Source: Excoecaria cochinchinensis
Lineage: Eukaryota > Streptophyta > Magnoliopsida > Malpighiales > Euphorbiaceae
NCBI GenBank assembly: GCA_947683425.1
Contig: CANTUQ010000031.1
Location: forward strand, 8,877,001 to 8,941,000
DNA length: 64,000 nucleotides
Reading direction: 5' to 3'
Positions within the stretch are counted from its first letter, which is position 1. Each line of letters starts with the position of its first letter. The position numbers and the translations under genes are program-made. The notes beneath the pieces were generated by a model. It was given only the letters and a program-made list of their open reading frames with translations, ran no database searches and was not told the DNA's origin. This document shows positions 53,666-64,000 of the stretch, piece after piece.

Positions 53666-55840
53666 TAACATCCTGTGATAATACAAATAAAACTGATAAC
53701 TGTGCAACTAGTTTCAGCATATAAACCATCTTCCTATAGCTTTTAGGATCAATTTGCATATAAACCATTACCATTAAACTTCAGTACTCAATAATTATAT
53801 TATTTTTATGATAAAAGTGTAAGCTATGACCTTTCCCTAAATCATAATACTTAGAAAGAAAAACCAAGGTGTTGCTAAGCCTGCAAATAGACAAAGAAAC
53901 TTACAGTGAAGGACATATCAATTCCTACACAATAAGTAAAATATATTATGAATAAAAGCAATAATAAAATCAGCTAGGAAACTAACAATACTTTAGCCTA
54001 AAAATCAGCCAGACTGTACAAGGAAAGTCAACCTATATCAAATCTATACAATATCTTTTCATTCCATATTGGTTTAAGGCAACTATTGATGACCTTGGTC
54101 TTTAAAGTCTGGTTGAAGATATACTAGTTAAATAACAAAGCAAAACGACAAATACCAGCCAACAACCCTTCTAAAAGGTAAAAAGGAGAAGTTCAAATCC
54201 TAAGCATGCCAATTAAGAGATTTAGAAGAAAAAAATGTTATAAAAGAACAGGTCTCACTCATAACTTAAAATTCATTGGATTGGAAAATGGAGTAAGGAA
54301 ATGTATAAATGCATTGTCAATCAACCTCTCTAAGATAAAACAAAATGGTTTTAAGAAGCATATCAGACACCCTAAAATCAATCAAACTCACTGCATCATC
54401 AAGTAATTCCACAAACTCATGGCAAAAGATAAAGGGTCACCTCATTTCCCAGCTTGACTACTACGTAAGGATCATTGCTCTTGAAATCCCGGCTGACCAA
54501 GCTATTATGCAAGCAGAGAGCTCAATTCAAGGAGATCACTAGCAAAAGAAAAACAAATCAATTTCTGAAAGAAAACAAACACAGAGAAGCACAAATTAAA
54601 AGGAACTCAAAAGAAATTATAAGAGGAAACAATTAACTTCAAAGCACAAATTAAAAGGAACTCAAAAGAAATTATAAGAGGAAACAATTAACTTCAAAGC
54701 AAGAATGAAGAGTCAGACCCAAAAATGTAAAAATGTTACATCATTTACATGCTTTATAATTATCCATAAACAAAACAAAGTCATCGGAGACTCACCGGAG
54801 CTCCGCCGGAGATCCACCGGAGGCATCATCGCTGCCGGAGTGAAGCTCACGATATCGGAACTCCATTGCCGGTGGTCACGCACCGATCCGCCGTACCATT
54901 TCACCAGAATCTCCGTTAGAATCCTTAGCTCACTTCAACGTCGATCCCTTCATCACCGGTGAGTGAGGACGATCCATGGACACCGGGAGCTTCGCCTGAC
55001 AGCTAGGAGCCCTCCGCCACCACACGTGTCGCTACCAGTCACCGGAGATGGCCGAAAATCACAGAAGAAGCTTCAGCTTCCTCTCTCACGAAGAAAGGGC
55101 AATGACACCGGGAACGGCAGGGCAAACACAGCGACAGATCGGCGCAGCGGAGGGCATTAGTTCGTCCGTCGATCGTCGTCGGTGCTACCTTTCCGCCGCT
55201 CCGCCATGCCCTCTCTTTCTCCCTTCGGTTTCTACTCTCCCCTGTTCTCCCCATTTCTTGTCTGCCCTTTCTTTTTCACCCTTCTCTTTCTTAATTTCCC
55301 TAGATAATTCACATACACATACATATATTTACTTAGCTAATACATATACATATATTTATTTATTCTTATTATTTACTTATTTATTCACATATACTTATTT
55401 TATATATGTATAATTCACTTTTCCATTTAAATATTCATTTATTTATTTGTACTAAAATTATTCAAATATTTACAGTCGCTAATTTCAATTTTTTTTTGTA
55501 GTGTGTCTCTGTTTTCCTTTGTTTCCTTTCAATTTTATCACACTAATGTCTTCAGTTTTTTCACGCTGATATGGGGAGAAAGCAATGTTAAAACGTTGTC
55601 GTTTATTTATATAATTTACATTAAAATATTATTTTAATAAGTAATTTATTCTATTCTAAATTATTATTATATTATTAATTAATTAAATTTTATATATAAT
55701 TTAGTTATTTTTGTCAAAATATAGAAGACAAAGTAATTTTGGTAATTAAAAATAAAATAAACCGAAAATTACGATAAATCCTGAACCAAAAACTTTAAAC
55801 GGTCCGATATCAAAGGTGATGAAATTGTATCTCGTTACAA
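53666..55840. other. CACTA interior with a GC-rich island
   Basis: 53666-54780 is AT-rich and non-coding, with a ~50-bp direct repeat (AAAAGGAACTCAAAAGAAATTATAAG, about 54598 and 54652; first 18 bases suffice to find it). 54780-55260 is GC-rich (CCGGAGCTCCGCCGGAG) with short overlapping ORFs on both strands, resembling a plant 5'UTR or first exon; possible captured host DNA. The rest is AT-rich. Confidence 0.4.
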
Positions 55841-56319
55841 TATATTCATTTTTTGTGACACATTTATTTATCATAAATAAAATTATTTTTTAAACTAAAA
55901 TTTTTCAAAAAAATAATTAATTAGAATTTTTTTATATCGATACGTTATTTGTGACGAAATAATTTTAGTATCACTAATTTATTCAATTATGACAAAAATA
56001 ATTCGTCACGAAAAATAAATATTTTGTGACGATTTTATACGTTACAATAAACTATTATTTTGTCATTAAATTTTTTCCCTCCAAAAAAAAAGGTGGGAAA
56101 TTATCTCTCCTAAAGAAACCATGATAAAATATGTTTTTCGTCACAAAATTAATCTATTAGTAACGAAAATTAAAACATAAAGTGACATAAAATAATTTTG
56201 TCACAGTAATAAATAATATGGTGACATTTTAAAAAATTCGTCGTTGTAAGTTATAATTAGTGACGAAATTTTATGCGTCATAAAAAAATTTGTCACAAAA
56301 AGTAAAATTTCTTGTAGTG
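55840..56319. repeat. Right subterminal and terminal repeats of the CACTA element
   Basis: GTGACGAAA / TTCGTCAC motifs in both orientations, ending AATTTCTTGTAGTG. Confidence 0.85.
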
Positions 56320-56322
56320 AGA

Positions 56323-56660
56323 TACTTCCACTAGGGGGCATGTGCCATAATACGTTGCTTGTGGAGTGGGTTTTTGTGTACTGAACAAATCCAAATAAAT
56401 TTAGATGTTAGTTCATTAAAGGTTTTCATGCCCCGAGGGGCGCGTTTCTGTTTATTTGTATTGTTTAAATACCGGTGGCCAAAAATTCATCTGCATGTGC
56501 TTTTTAGCAATAAGAGATTATGCTATTGGTTTTCCACAGCACACTGTACACGTCCATTGGGTTCCCCGTTAACCCATAGATTAAGCCCGCCTAGGAAAAA
56601 GACCGCACGACCTCCTATGTGGGAGAAATACAGTTGGGAGGAGTTTTTCTTGTATGTGTG
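56323..56660 (+). other. Tat2 leader, right part
   Basis: Continues the leader cut at 44865. It matches Tat1 18740-18990, including CGTCCATTGGGTTCC, CGCACGACC and TGTGGGAGAAATA blocks. No gag follows. Confidence 0.7.
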
Positions 56661-58527
56661 TATTCATGCTGGTCGCGCATTTTTCATGAACAATAATAGT
56701 AAATAAAGCATGTGCATTTTGTATCATGTACAATTCTTTCCATACAATAATAAAACATGTGCACTTTATATGTAAAATTTTTTGTATCATAATATGTGAA
56801 TATAATTTTTTTGTCATGCATGTACATAGCGATGCGTGTTGCAACATATACATACTAATATTCATCATGACATCCATAATATCCATTGTGCACCATAATC
56901 ATTACATCTAGCATGTATCATGGAAAGTACATATTGACATACATCATAACATGCATAGATAAGCCTCTACCATAACACATAAAAAAATAAAAATAAAAAC
57001 TCAATCATGTGTGATAGCATGTACATATGGACATATATCTTAGTATGCTCACATTGCATATGTACATAAGCATCATGTGCTAGAGCATATACATACCGCT
57101 GTATATCATAGCGTGTACATATTAGCATACATCATTAAGCTGGGTATCGTACACATCGTGACACCTTGCACCTTTCACATTGTATGCCATATCATGCACA
57201 TGCATTATCATGCATGAGTCATGCCATGCATATATGAATTCTGCATCATGTATGTTTGTTATTATATATACCATGCCACGCTTTGTATATACATACCATG
57301 TGAATACACAAACCTTGTAGACGCCATTCGTTTCTTGCAATCACTTTCATGCCATGTCTTGTGTCGCACACATATGCCGCTCACTATACATATTCATTCT
57401 TATACTGTGTCCCATGTTATGTGCATTATTTGTATATATTTTGCATTTCTATCTATATGAGTTTTTCCATACCTCATGACTCATTAATACACATTATCGT
57501 GCTAGATCTTCTTCAACTTACATCACATACGTATCCCTATCATGTCTAAATCATGCCATGTGCACATGCACCATGTATCATGAACATTATCATATTGTGC
57601 CATATTTTGTACTTATGCCTTCATTATATGTTGCTTGCATGTACATTGCAAATTTATGTATGCACATCATTTGTCATGTAGTGTTTACACACACACTTAT
57701 AATTTTTTATATGTGTTTGATGCATACACGTCATTGCACATATTTCATATACGCATTTCTACACAATATGTTTTCACATATGTTTCACATGCATAATTTC
57801 TTACACGCCTTACTAATATACGTAACACTTTTGCATGCATCTTTGCCTGTATATGATTCTTAGCACATAGTTTGCACATATTTTACAAACAATTTTTTTA
57901 TGCCTGCACAATTCTTGTGTATATAAATTTTGATAGCAAAAAAATTTTTGTGTCAAAATCGTGCCCAAAACGTTGACATGATTGCACCTTATTAAGGTAC
58001 CATTGATTCAAAGTTTGACTCTGCCTAAGTAGTTCTCAACTATGAAAGGCTTTGGTCTTAACTCTAGAAATCTGCATTTCATTCCATTTTAAATTAAGCA
58101 AAGGGTAAATATGTTTGGTCTCTGATTGCTGGATCACATGAAAACATTTGACTATATCATGTAATTTCTAAGTTCAGAGCACTTTTGGCCCATTTTGAAA
58201 ACAAACTGAAAAAGAACTAGTTGTAATTAGGGGATTGGATGAAAACTCACTTAGAGCACTAAAACCTTTCTGATTACCCGTCAAAGCGATCCCTGGATAA
58301 GACTGAACCTAGAAAATGATTTAGACAACCATTTCTTTGTATAGCTCTCTAAATGACTATTTTCTACCCTTATTTTGCAATCGCTTGCTAGCCCGTTGAG
58401 TCTTTATTTTGATATGCTAAATGCGTACTGATTTTATTGTTACACATGTTAAAACTACCCTTCGCCTAAAATGATTTGGCTTCCCCTTAGAAGAATGGCC
58501 ACTCTAGTAAGGATGGATGTACATTAT
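56661..58527 (+). other. AT-rich non-coding interior of Tat2
   Basis: 56680-57950 is a low-complexity mosaic of CATGCAT, CACATA and CATGTACAT motifs in which short ORFs have biased composition (H, I, Y, C). 57960-58527 is plain AT-rich sequence. No retroviral domain is recognisable. Confidence 0.5.
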
Positions 58528-58749
58528 GACATTTCTTTGGGCTATCAAAAATCGCCCTAATAAAGATGGGTTTACACTTCGGGAAAAGAGTTTCAATCAT
58601 TGACATTTCTTTGGGCTATCAAAAATCGCCCTGATAAGGATAGGTTTACACTTCGGGAAAAGAGTTTCAATCATTGACAATTCTTTAGGCTATCAAAAAC
58701 CACACTGATAAGGATGGTCTACACTTCAGGAAAAGGGTTTTAATCATTG
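58528..58749 (+). repeat. Three tandem 74-bp units in Tat2
   Basis: Units at 58528, 58602 and 58676 start GACA(T/A)TTCTTTGGGCTATC. They are near-identical except for a few substitutions in the third. Confidence 0.85.
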
Positions 58750-60439
58750 ATAAACTCTTTGCATAATTAGAGACATAAGCTTGCAAAAATAAAAAAGAAA
58801 AGAGAAAAAAAGGGGGAAAAGACAAAAAAGAAAAAAAGTAGTGCTTAAGATAATATCCCTTAATGAGTTTCAATGGTTATCTTTTTAATGTAATTGTTAT
58901 TTTGGGGTTAATGAGCTAAAGTATTACTGAGTCCAAATTTAAGAATACCTTGACAGTATGCAATTGGGCTGAGAATGGTCCTCTCATCCGTCGAGTGAAT
59001 GTTGCGGCCATTTTTCTCTAGCAACTTGACCTTTCTTTGGTAACCATCTACCTAAGCCTAACATTACAACCGAGGTAAGACCTCTTCATTCTTGGTTCAG
59101 TCTTATCTAATTAGTGGAGATGACCTTCTAATAAAGTTTGGTACGTAGGAAGAGGCATATGGTGTTTCTTGAGCTTCAAGCGGGAAGCCACGAGTGGACT
59201 TATGCATTCGAGTTGAGTCTCGTCCCCAACATTGCATCTAGAATTTGCTTTCAAATCATGAAAAGTTATGCTTTGGCCTTTTGCACACACACACACAGAT
59301 TGCATGGTATACCTGGTATTTATGTGTTGGTTTAGTAAACCTTGATGTTTACATATTTATCTTCTTGCCCTTCATTTGAGATTAGATTAATTGAGAATGT
59401 GGTTCATTCAGTGCATTCAAGGGCAGATAGAAACTTGATTTTAGGGTACCTAATGGGTTGTAATTATTTTACAATCTTGGTGTTTCTTATCACTACTCAT
59501 GAAAGTGATAGCACATACACCAGCAATATTCTTTGCACATATGCTTTCTGCAAGTTTTTTTACATATAATTATAGCAAGAGTTCTTATAAATAGTTTTAC
59601 ACATATAACATTTGATGTATGTCTTTTTGCATAAAATCTTTAGCGAGCATCTTTCACCATATAAGTCTCTATAGATACTTTTGTGTACATAACTCTTTAA
59701 CTTTATTTTTTATAGTCACTTATTTTCACTCATTTTGTGGGCACATCCTCTGTACACATTCTGCACATTCTTGGCATTATGTACATCCATATGCATGATT
59801 TCTTTTGCATGTGTTTCATATGCATAGTTATCCATGTACACATCACACAGGTATGATTCTTTGCGTATCTTTATGCACGTAATTTTGCACACATCAGACA
59901 CACCCAATTCTTTACATGGATCCTCCACCTATTTCTACGTATGATTATTTGCGTCTATGATGGTGCGCAATTCTTCACCCTCGTCGCATGCATGATCATT
60001 TGCATATATTTCGCATACATAATCCCCTCGCATATATTTCTTATGCCTGATTCTTTGCATATATTTCTCGTGCATGATCATTTGCAAACATTTTACAGAA
60101 TATGATTCCTTGCACACATTCCATAATCCTTTACATGTATACAAGTCATCCCGTGCACGTGACTATAGCATACATGTCATATACATAATTCATTGCATGC
60201 ATTTCATATTCGTAGTCCATTGCATGCACGTCACATGCATAGTATGCACTTCATCTACATAACTCCTTACAGTTGTCTCATGTCGCATTCTAGGCATCCC
60301 ACATGTATAATCTTTTGCATATGTCTAATACTTCATATGCGTAATTTTGTGCTTAAATTTCACACGTGCATAACTTTGCATGTCGTTTCGTACATGCATA
60401 ACTTTTCACATGCATCCCATGCATACATGGTGCCCCACG
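58750..60439 (+). other. Non-coding interior of Tat2
   Basis: No domain or ORF of substance. 59580-60430 is another CATATGCAT-type low-complexity tract like 56680-57950. Confidence 0.45.
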
Positions 60440-60790
60440 CCTACTAAATGGTGTTCATCAATCTTAACTGTGGCTTCACACATCGATAAGCTGACGTTTA
60501 TCAATCACATCAACTTAATTGTGGTTTCACACATCGACAAGCTGATGTTTATCAATCACATTGATCTCAAATGTGGTTTCACACGTCGACGGACATTTTT
60601 CAAGCACATCAATCTCAGCCGTGGTTTCACACGTCGACAAGCTGACGTTTATCAATCATGCAACTCAGTTGTGGTTTCACACATCTACAAGTTGATGTTT
60701 ATCAATCACGCAACTCAACTGTGGTTTCACATGCCTACTAGTTGGTGTTTATCAATCACTCACATTTTACATGCCTACTAGCTGGCATTA
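60440..60790 (+). repeat. ~50-bp minisatellite, GTGGTTTCACACATCGACAA
   Basis: About seven units; GCTGATGTTTATCAATCAC recurs at 60491, 60542, 60642, 60692 and 60742 (50-51 bp period), with a damaged unit near 60592. Confidence 0.8.
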
Positions 60791-60794
60791 ACAA

Positions 60795-61485
60795 ATCACC
60801 AATCGTCCTTCAGGGGGCATCAAAGTCCTCTTATAAGGCAAAATCTAGAGAGATCTCTCCAACTGTGATTTAACATGCCAAAAAGCTGGCATTAATCAAT
60901 GGCGGTTAAACAAAGTCCTCTGAGGAGGAAAATCTTCAAAGTCCTCTGAGGAGGCAAATCATTCCAAGTCCTTTGAGGAGGCAAATTCTCAAGTCCTCTG
61001 AGGAGGTAAATCATTCCAAGTCCTCTGAGGAGACAAATTCCCAAGTCCTTTAAGGAGGCAAATTCCAAAGTCCTCTGAGGAGACAAGTCTTCAAAGTCCT
61101 CTGAGGAAGCAAATCTTCAAAGCCCTCTCAAGAGGCAAATCTCCAAGTCCTTTGAGGAGGCAAATCTTTAAACTCCTCTAAGGAGGCAAATCTTCTAAGT
61201 CCTCTTAGGGGGGGCAAATTCTCAAGTCCTCTGAGGAGGCAAATTCCAAAGTCCTCTAAGGAGGCAAATTTTTAAGTCCTCTGAGGAGGCAACTTCCCCA
61301 AGTCCTCTGAGGAGGTAACTTTCCCAAAGTCCTCTAAGGAGGCAAATCATTCCAAGTCCTCTGAGGAGGCAAATTTCCAAGTCCTCTGAGGAGGCAAATC
61401 ATCCAAAGTCCTCTGAGGAGGCAAACTTTCAAGTCCTCTTAAGCGGCAAATCATCCAAAGTCCTCTTAAGAGGCATCTTTTTCAT
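60795..61485 (+). repeat. ~25-bp minisatellite, AGTCCTCTGAGGAGGCAAA
   Basis: About two dozen units of 22-30 bp. The core CCTCTGAGGAGG is itself a palindrome (CCTC..GAGG). Linker length and sequence vary between units (TC, TTCA, CATTCCA). Confidence 0.85.
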
Positions 61486-61499
61486 TAGCTCAGTTCAGA

Positions 61500-62060
61500 A
61501 GAACAACTCTTGCATTTTGTAAGTCCGGGGCAGACCCGACGCATCGCCGTCTGCGGATGGCCCTCGCACTTTGTAGCCTAGATAACGATTCGATGCAATC
61601 CAAGAAGATGACCGCACTTTATAGCCTATATAATGGCTCGAGGCAATCTAGGAGAATGACAATCACTTTGTAGCCTAGATAACGGCTCGATGAATTTAAA
61701 GGATGTCCGCACTTTGTAGCCTAGATAATGGCTCGGGGCAATCCAAGAAGATGACAATCACTTTGTAGTCTCGTCAGCAACTCGGTGCAGTTCAAGAGAA
61801 CACCATCAGCACTTTGTAGTTTTGTCAGCGACTCGGTGCAATCTAAAAAGATAACAATCACTTCGTAGTCTTGTCTGCAACTCGGTGCAGTTCAAGAGAA
61901 CACCATCAACACCATCAGCGCTTCGTAGTCTTGTCAGTGACTCAGTGCAATTCAAGAGAATAATTCTTGCATTTTGTAACTCCAGAGCGGACTCGGTGCA
62001 TCGCCATTTGAGGATGGCACCCAGATTTCGTAAGTCTGGAGCAGACTTGCAGTCCAGGAG
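61500..62060 (+). repeat. ~50-60-bp minisatellite, CACTTTGTAGCCTAGATAA
   Basis: About nine or ten units of CACTTTGTAG(C/T)CT ... GCTCG(A/G)TGCAATCCAAGA. The later units shift to a CAGCAACTCGGTGCAGTTC variant. Confidence 0.8.
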
Positions 62061-62203
62061 AATAACCCTCGGTACAACATGTAAGGATGATGATCGCTCT
62101 AAGGTCTAACTGGTGAGAGACTATTTCTTTCTAGATGCAAAAAGGTAATGTCTGCCTCAGGTATCCACTTCTTTCTTTCTTCTCTGAATTTTGCCTCATC
62201 TAG

Positions 62204-62240
62204 ACACTAGTGTACTAGTTTCCCCAAAATTGGGGGCAAC
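62204..62240 (+). promoter_or_regulatory. Tat2 polypurine tract with upstream palindrome
   Basis: ACACTAGTGT (62204-62213) then AAAATTGGGGGCAAC directly before the LTR. Same layout as Tat1 and Tat3. Confidence 0.82.
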
Positions 62241-64000
62241 TGTAAACACCGGGTCCTTAGTCAGCCTTAGTTAGAGTTATCTAATGAGGATAATATTTAT
62301 TCAAAAATAGATAGAGAATAAAAGCACTTTGGCTCTCTATGGATTGGGGTTTCAACTAGGTCTTTTAGGAAAAATTGATAATTTCTCCAAAAAAATAAAA
62401 AAAATTAAAAATTAAATAAAAAATTAAAGTAAAAGTAAAAATACTAAAAATAAAAATTAAGATTAGGTTCAATTAATTAGTTAATATTGTAGGATAATAA
62501 AATTAAAAAGAAAACAAATAGAGAGTGATTAATTAAGTAGAATATGTGATAATTTAAATAAGTTAAAATAAATTAAGAGGCAAAAATCAAGGAACAAAAG
62601 GGAGAAAATCAAGTAATTTATGGCATAAAAAGGAAAAAAACCTAGACCTAAAGGAAGGGGGGTGGACGGTAGATCAAAGGGAAAGAGAGAGCAAGAGAAA
62701 GAAAGAAGAGAGAGCAAGAAAATAGAAAAGGTAAGAGAGAGCAAAGAAATAGAAAGAGCAAAGAAATAGAAAAAACAAAGAAGAGAGGAAACTGACCCAG
62801 GAAAAGGAAACGCAGAAACCGAAGGAAAGAAAAAGAAAAAAGGGAAGACGAAGAAAGAGGTGGCTGGCGCCACCTCCGGCATCAAACGACGCCACACGAG
62901 GCAGCAGATCACCCCAGGAGGCAAGACGATCCATCCGCCGCAAGCCACTCGCCTTAGTGAGCCACTGCAGGGCAGATCGGTAAGAGATGCGAGGAAGCTG
63001 CCAACGCTGATTTCGGCCAGACCATGGCGGCTCCCGGTGCGTGACCACCAGCGGAGGACTCCCGTCGATGAGACGATCTTTCTGGTACCGTCCGATCATC
63101 CCCGTTCGCCGGCAGTAGGGAGATCGGAGGAGGTTGCTCTGTGAGGGTTCGGCACATTTTTCGACCAAACCGCATCCCTTTTCGGTGCGTAACTAACGGC
63201 AGAGGATACCAGGCCGCCCGATCTACTTTTCGGCACGGTGTCACCAACGGCAGAGCCCGACGAAGCTCTGGTGAGGAAATCTGGGGCATGTGGCTCCTCT
63301 ATGGAGCTTGACGGAGCACGGTCGAGGTGAATAGTTTAGGATTTATTATTCGAGGCCTATATTAATTATTATTTTATTTTCTTTTATTCGCTTGAGGTCT
63401 GTAATAATAGATGCTTTTTCGACCACACTTAAAAAACCACCGCACAAAATATTTCTACTAAAATTTAAAATTTATTAATAAAACTGGACCAACGTCCTAG
63501 TTTTCATCCCAAAAACAAAAGGTTCTTGTTTTCATTAATATGAGATCTCTTCGTCCTTTTTCATTAAGTCGATTTGAGAACTCTGTACTTTTTTTGTAAA
63601 ATAAGTAGTTGGGAACCAATGTTCTCATCTAAATGAATGTTCCAATTTATGTATGTATTTCATTCTATCACTATTATGGATTTCATGTTTATTTTTTGGA
63701 TAATTGTAATTATATTTTATTTATCGCTTTATTTATTATTTTTTTATGTGCTTGTAATGTGCTTTAATTTACTTGCATGAATTGTGTGAGAAGAGAGATA
63801 AAATAATTGACTCTAAAAACTCATTCATATAACATTAACAAAAGGTATAAATAAGAGTGAGGTCCCGAACTCTCTTTGGCTTTGGCCTTATAAGGTTAGA
63901 ATTTATTTCCCAATATTTTATTGGGTGGTGACTCTGTGATACCTACCTTGTGATACCCAACAGACGCTCTCGTAGGTTGATTGCCAATAATGGAATGGGG
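62241..64000 (+). repeat. 3' LTR of Tat2 (truncated by window end)
   Basis: Begins TGTAAACACCGGGTCC and matches the 5' LTR to its position 44357. About 134 bp are missing. It keeps the uninterrupted site where family D inserted in the 5' LTR. The minus-strand ORFs at 62529-63289 are compositional by-products of the GAGA and GC-rich tracts. Confidence 0.88.

Larger units (their letters stand above)
44866..56319. mobile_element. CACTA (En/Spm-type) DNA transposon, non-autonomous
   Basis: Perfect 14-bp terminal inverted repeats CACTACAAGAAATT (44866-44879 and 56306-56319) and the 3-bp target duplication AGA (44863-44865 and 56320-56322). Removing the Tekay insertion leaves about 4.9 kb. Both ends carry dense GTGACGAAA/TTTCGTCAC subterminal repeats, the transposase-binding regions of this superfamily. 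I see no transposase ORF, so it depends on a relative. Confidence 0.93.
40656..64000 (+). mobile_element. Tat2: non-coding Tat-lineage LTR element, 3' end outside window
   Basis: 5' LTR 40656-44491 (with a solo LTR inside), interior 44492-62240 (with the CACTA inside), 3' LTR from 62241. It shares primer site, leader blocks, polypurine context and GTCACA LTR end with Tat1. Without insertions the interior is about 6.3 kb and has no gag or pol motif in any frame, only AT-rich DNA and minisatellites. This is a large non-autonomous derivative. Its LTRs are visibly more diverged than those of Tat1, so it is older. Confidence 0.85.

Noticed and set aside
54705..55413. Possible transposase exon in the CACTA element
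   Set aside because: No recognisable transposase motif; composition is like a 5'UTR or captured fragment.
57221..57863. Cluster of H/Y/I-rich ORFs in Tat2
   Set aside because: Low-complexity CATATGCAT sequence is open in all frames; no domain.
60795..61485. CRISPR-like regularly spaced repeats
   Set aside because: Plant retrotransposon context, spacers of only a few bases, and units that vary. It is a minisatellite.

Overview
The window is plant nuclear DNA made almost entirely of nested transposable elements. I find no host gene, tRNA or rRNA gene. Evidence for a large-genome angiosperm: Ty3/gypsy elements of the Tat lineage (a second, archaeal-type RNase H and accessory ORFs), several Tekay/Del-like LTR families with Met-initiator primer sites, a CACTA transposon, and long AT-rich or tandem-repeat spacers. 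I cannot name the species.

Layout. 1-1740 is the end of a Tekay-like LTR (family A). 1741-9268 is a minus-oriented LTR-derived stretch with a solo LTR (2177-3686) and five tandem copies of a ~1.04 kb unit. 9269-15002 is the 3' end of a Tat element (Tat3: minisatellite, polypurine tract, LTR), its LTR split by a solo LTR with a perfect target duplication (12139-14491). 15976-16249 and 33343-34770 are two halves of a Tekay-like LTR (family L) split by Tat1, a 17.1 kb Tat element (16250-33342) with 5-bp target duplication and near-identical LTRs. From 34771 a family-G element with ~5 kb LTRs and only 299 bp between them is itself split at 40656 by Tat2, a non-coding Tat element running off the window end. 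Tat2 carries a solo LTR (41078-43056) in its 5' LTR and, in its leader, a CACTA element (44866-56319). The CACTA holds a gag-only Tekay element (46604-53144). The stack is thus up to five insertions deep, and target duplications were read for most levels.

How the parts work together. Tat1 is the informative element: LTR promoter, primer site, one gag-pol frame (protease, G-patch, reverse transcriptase, two RNase H modules, integrase) broken only by four in-frame stops, then a gene-like accessory module. That module is a compact divergent promoter driving, to the left, an intact antisense two-exon gene resembling plant-mobile-domain proteins and, to the right, an ATHILA-ORF1-like gene preceded by a 5'UTR intron. 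Tat2 shares leader and polypurine-tract context with Tat1 but has no proteins, so it would need to be mobilised in trans.

Cross-family signals: most long LTRs carry their own cluster of CpG-rich or other palindromes, and the Tekay-like LTRs share small perfect hairpins (often with TTCG loops) plus a conserved AAGCG/CGCTT stem near the LTR 3' end. Everything here was read by eye; homology statements rest on recognised motifs, not searches.
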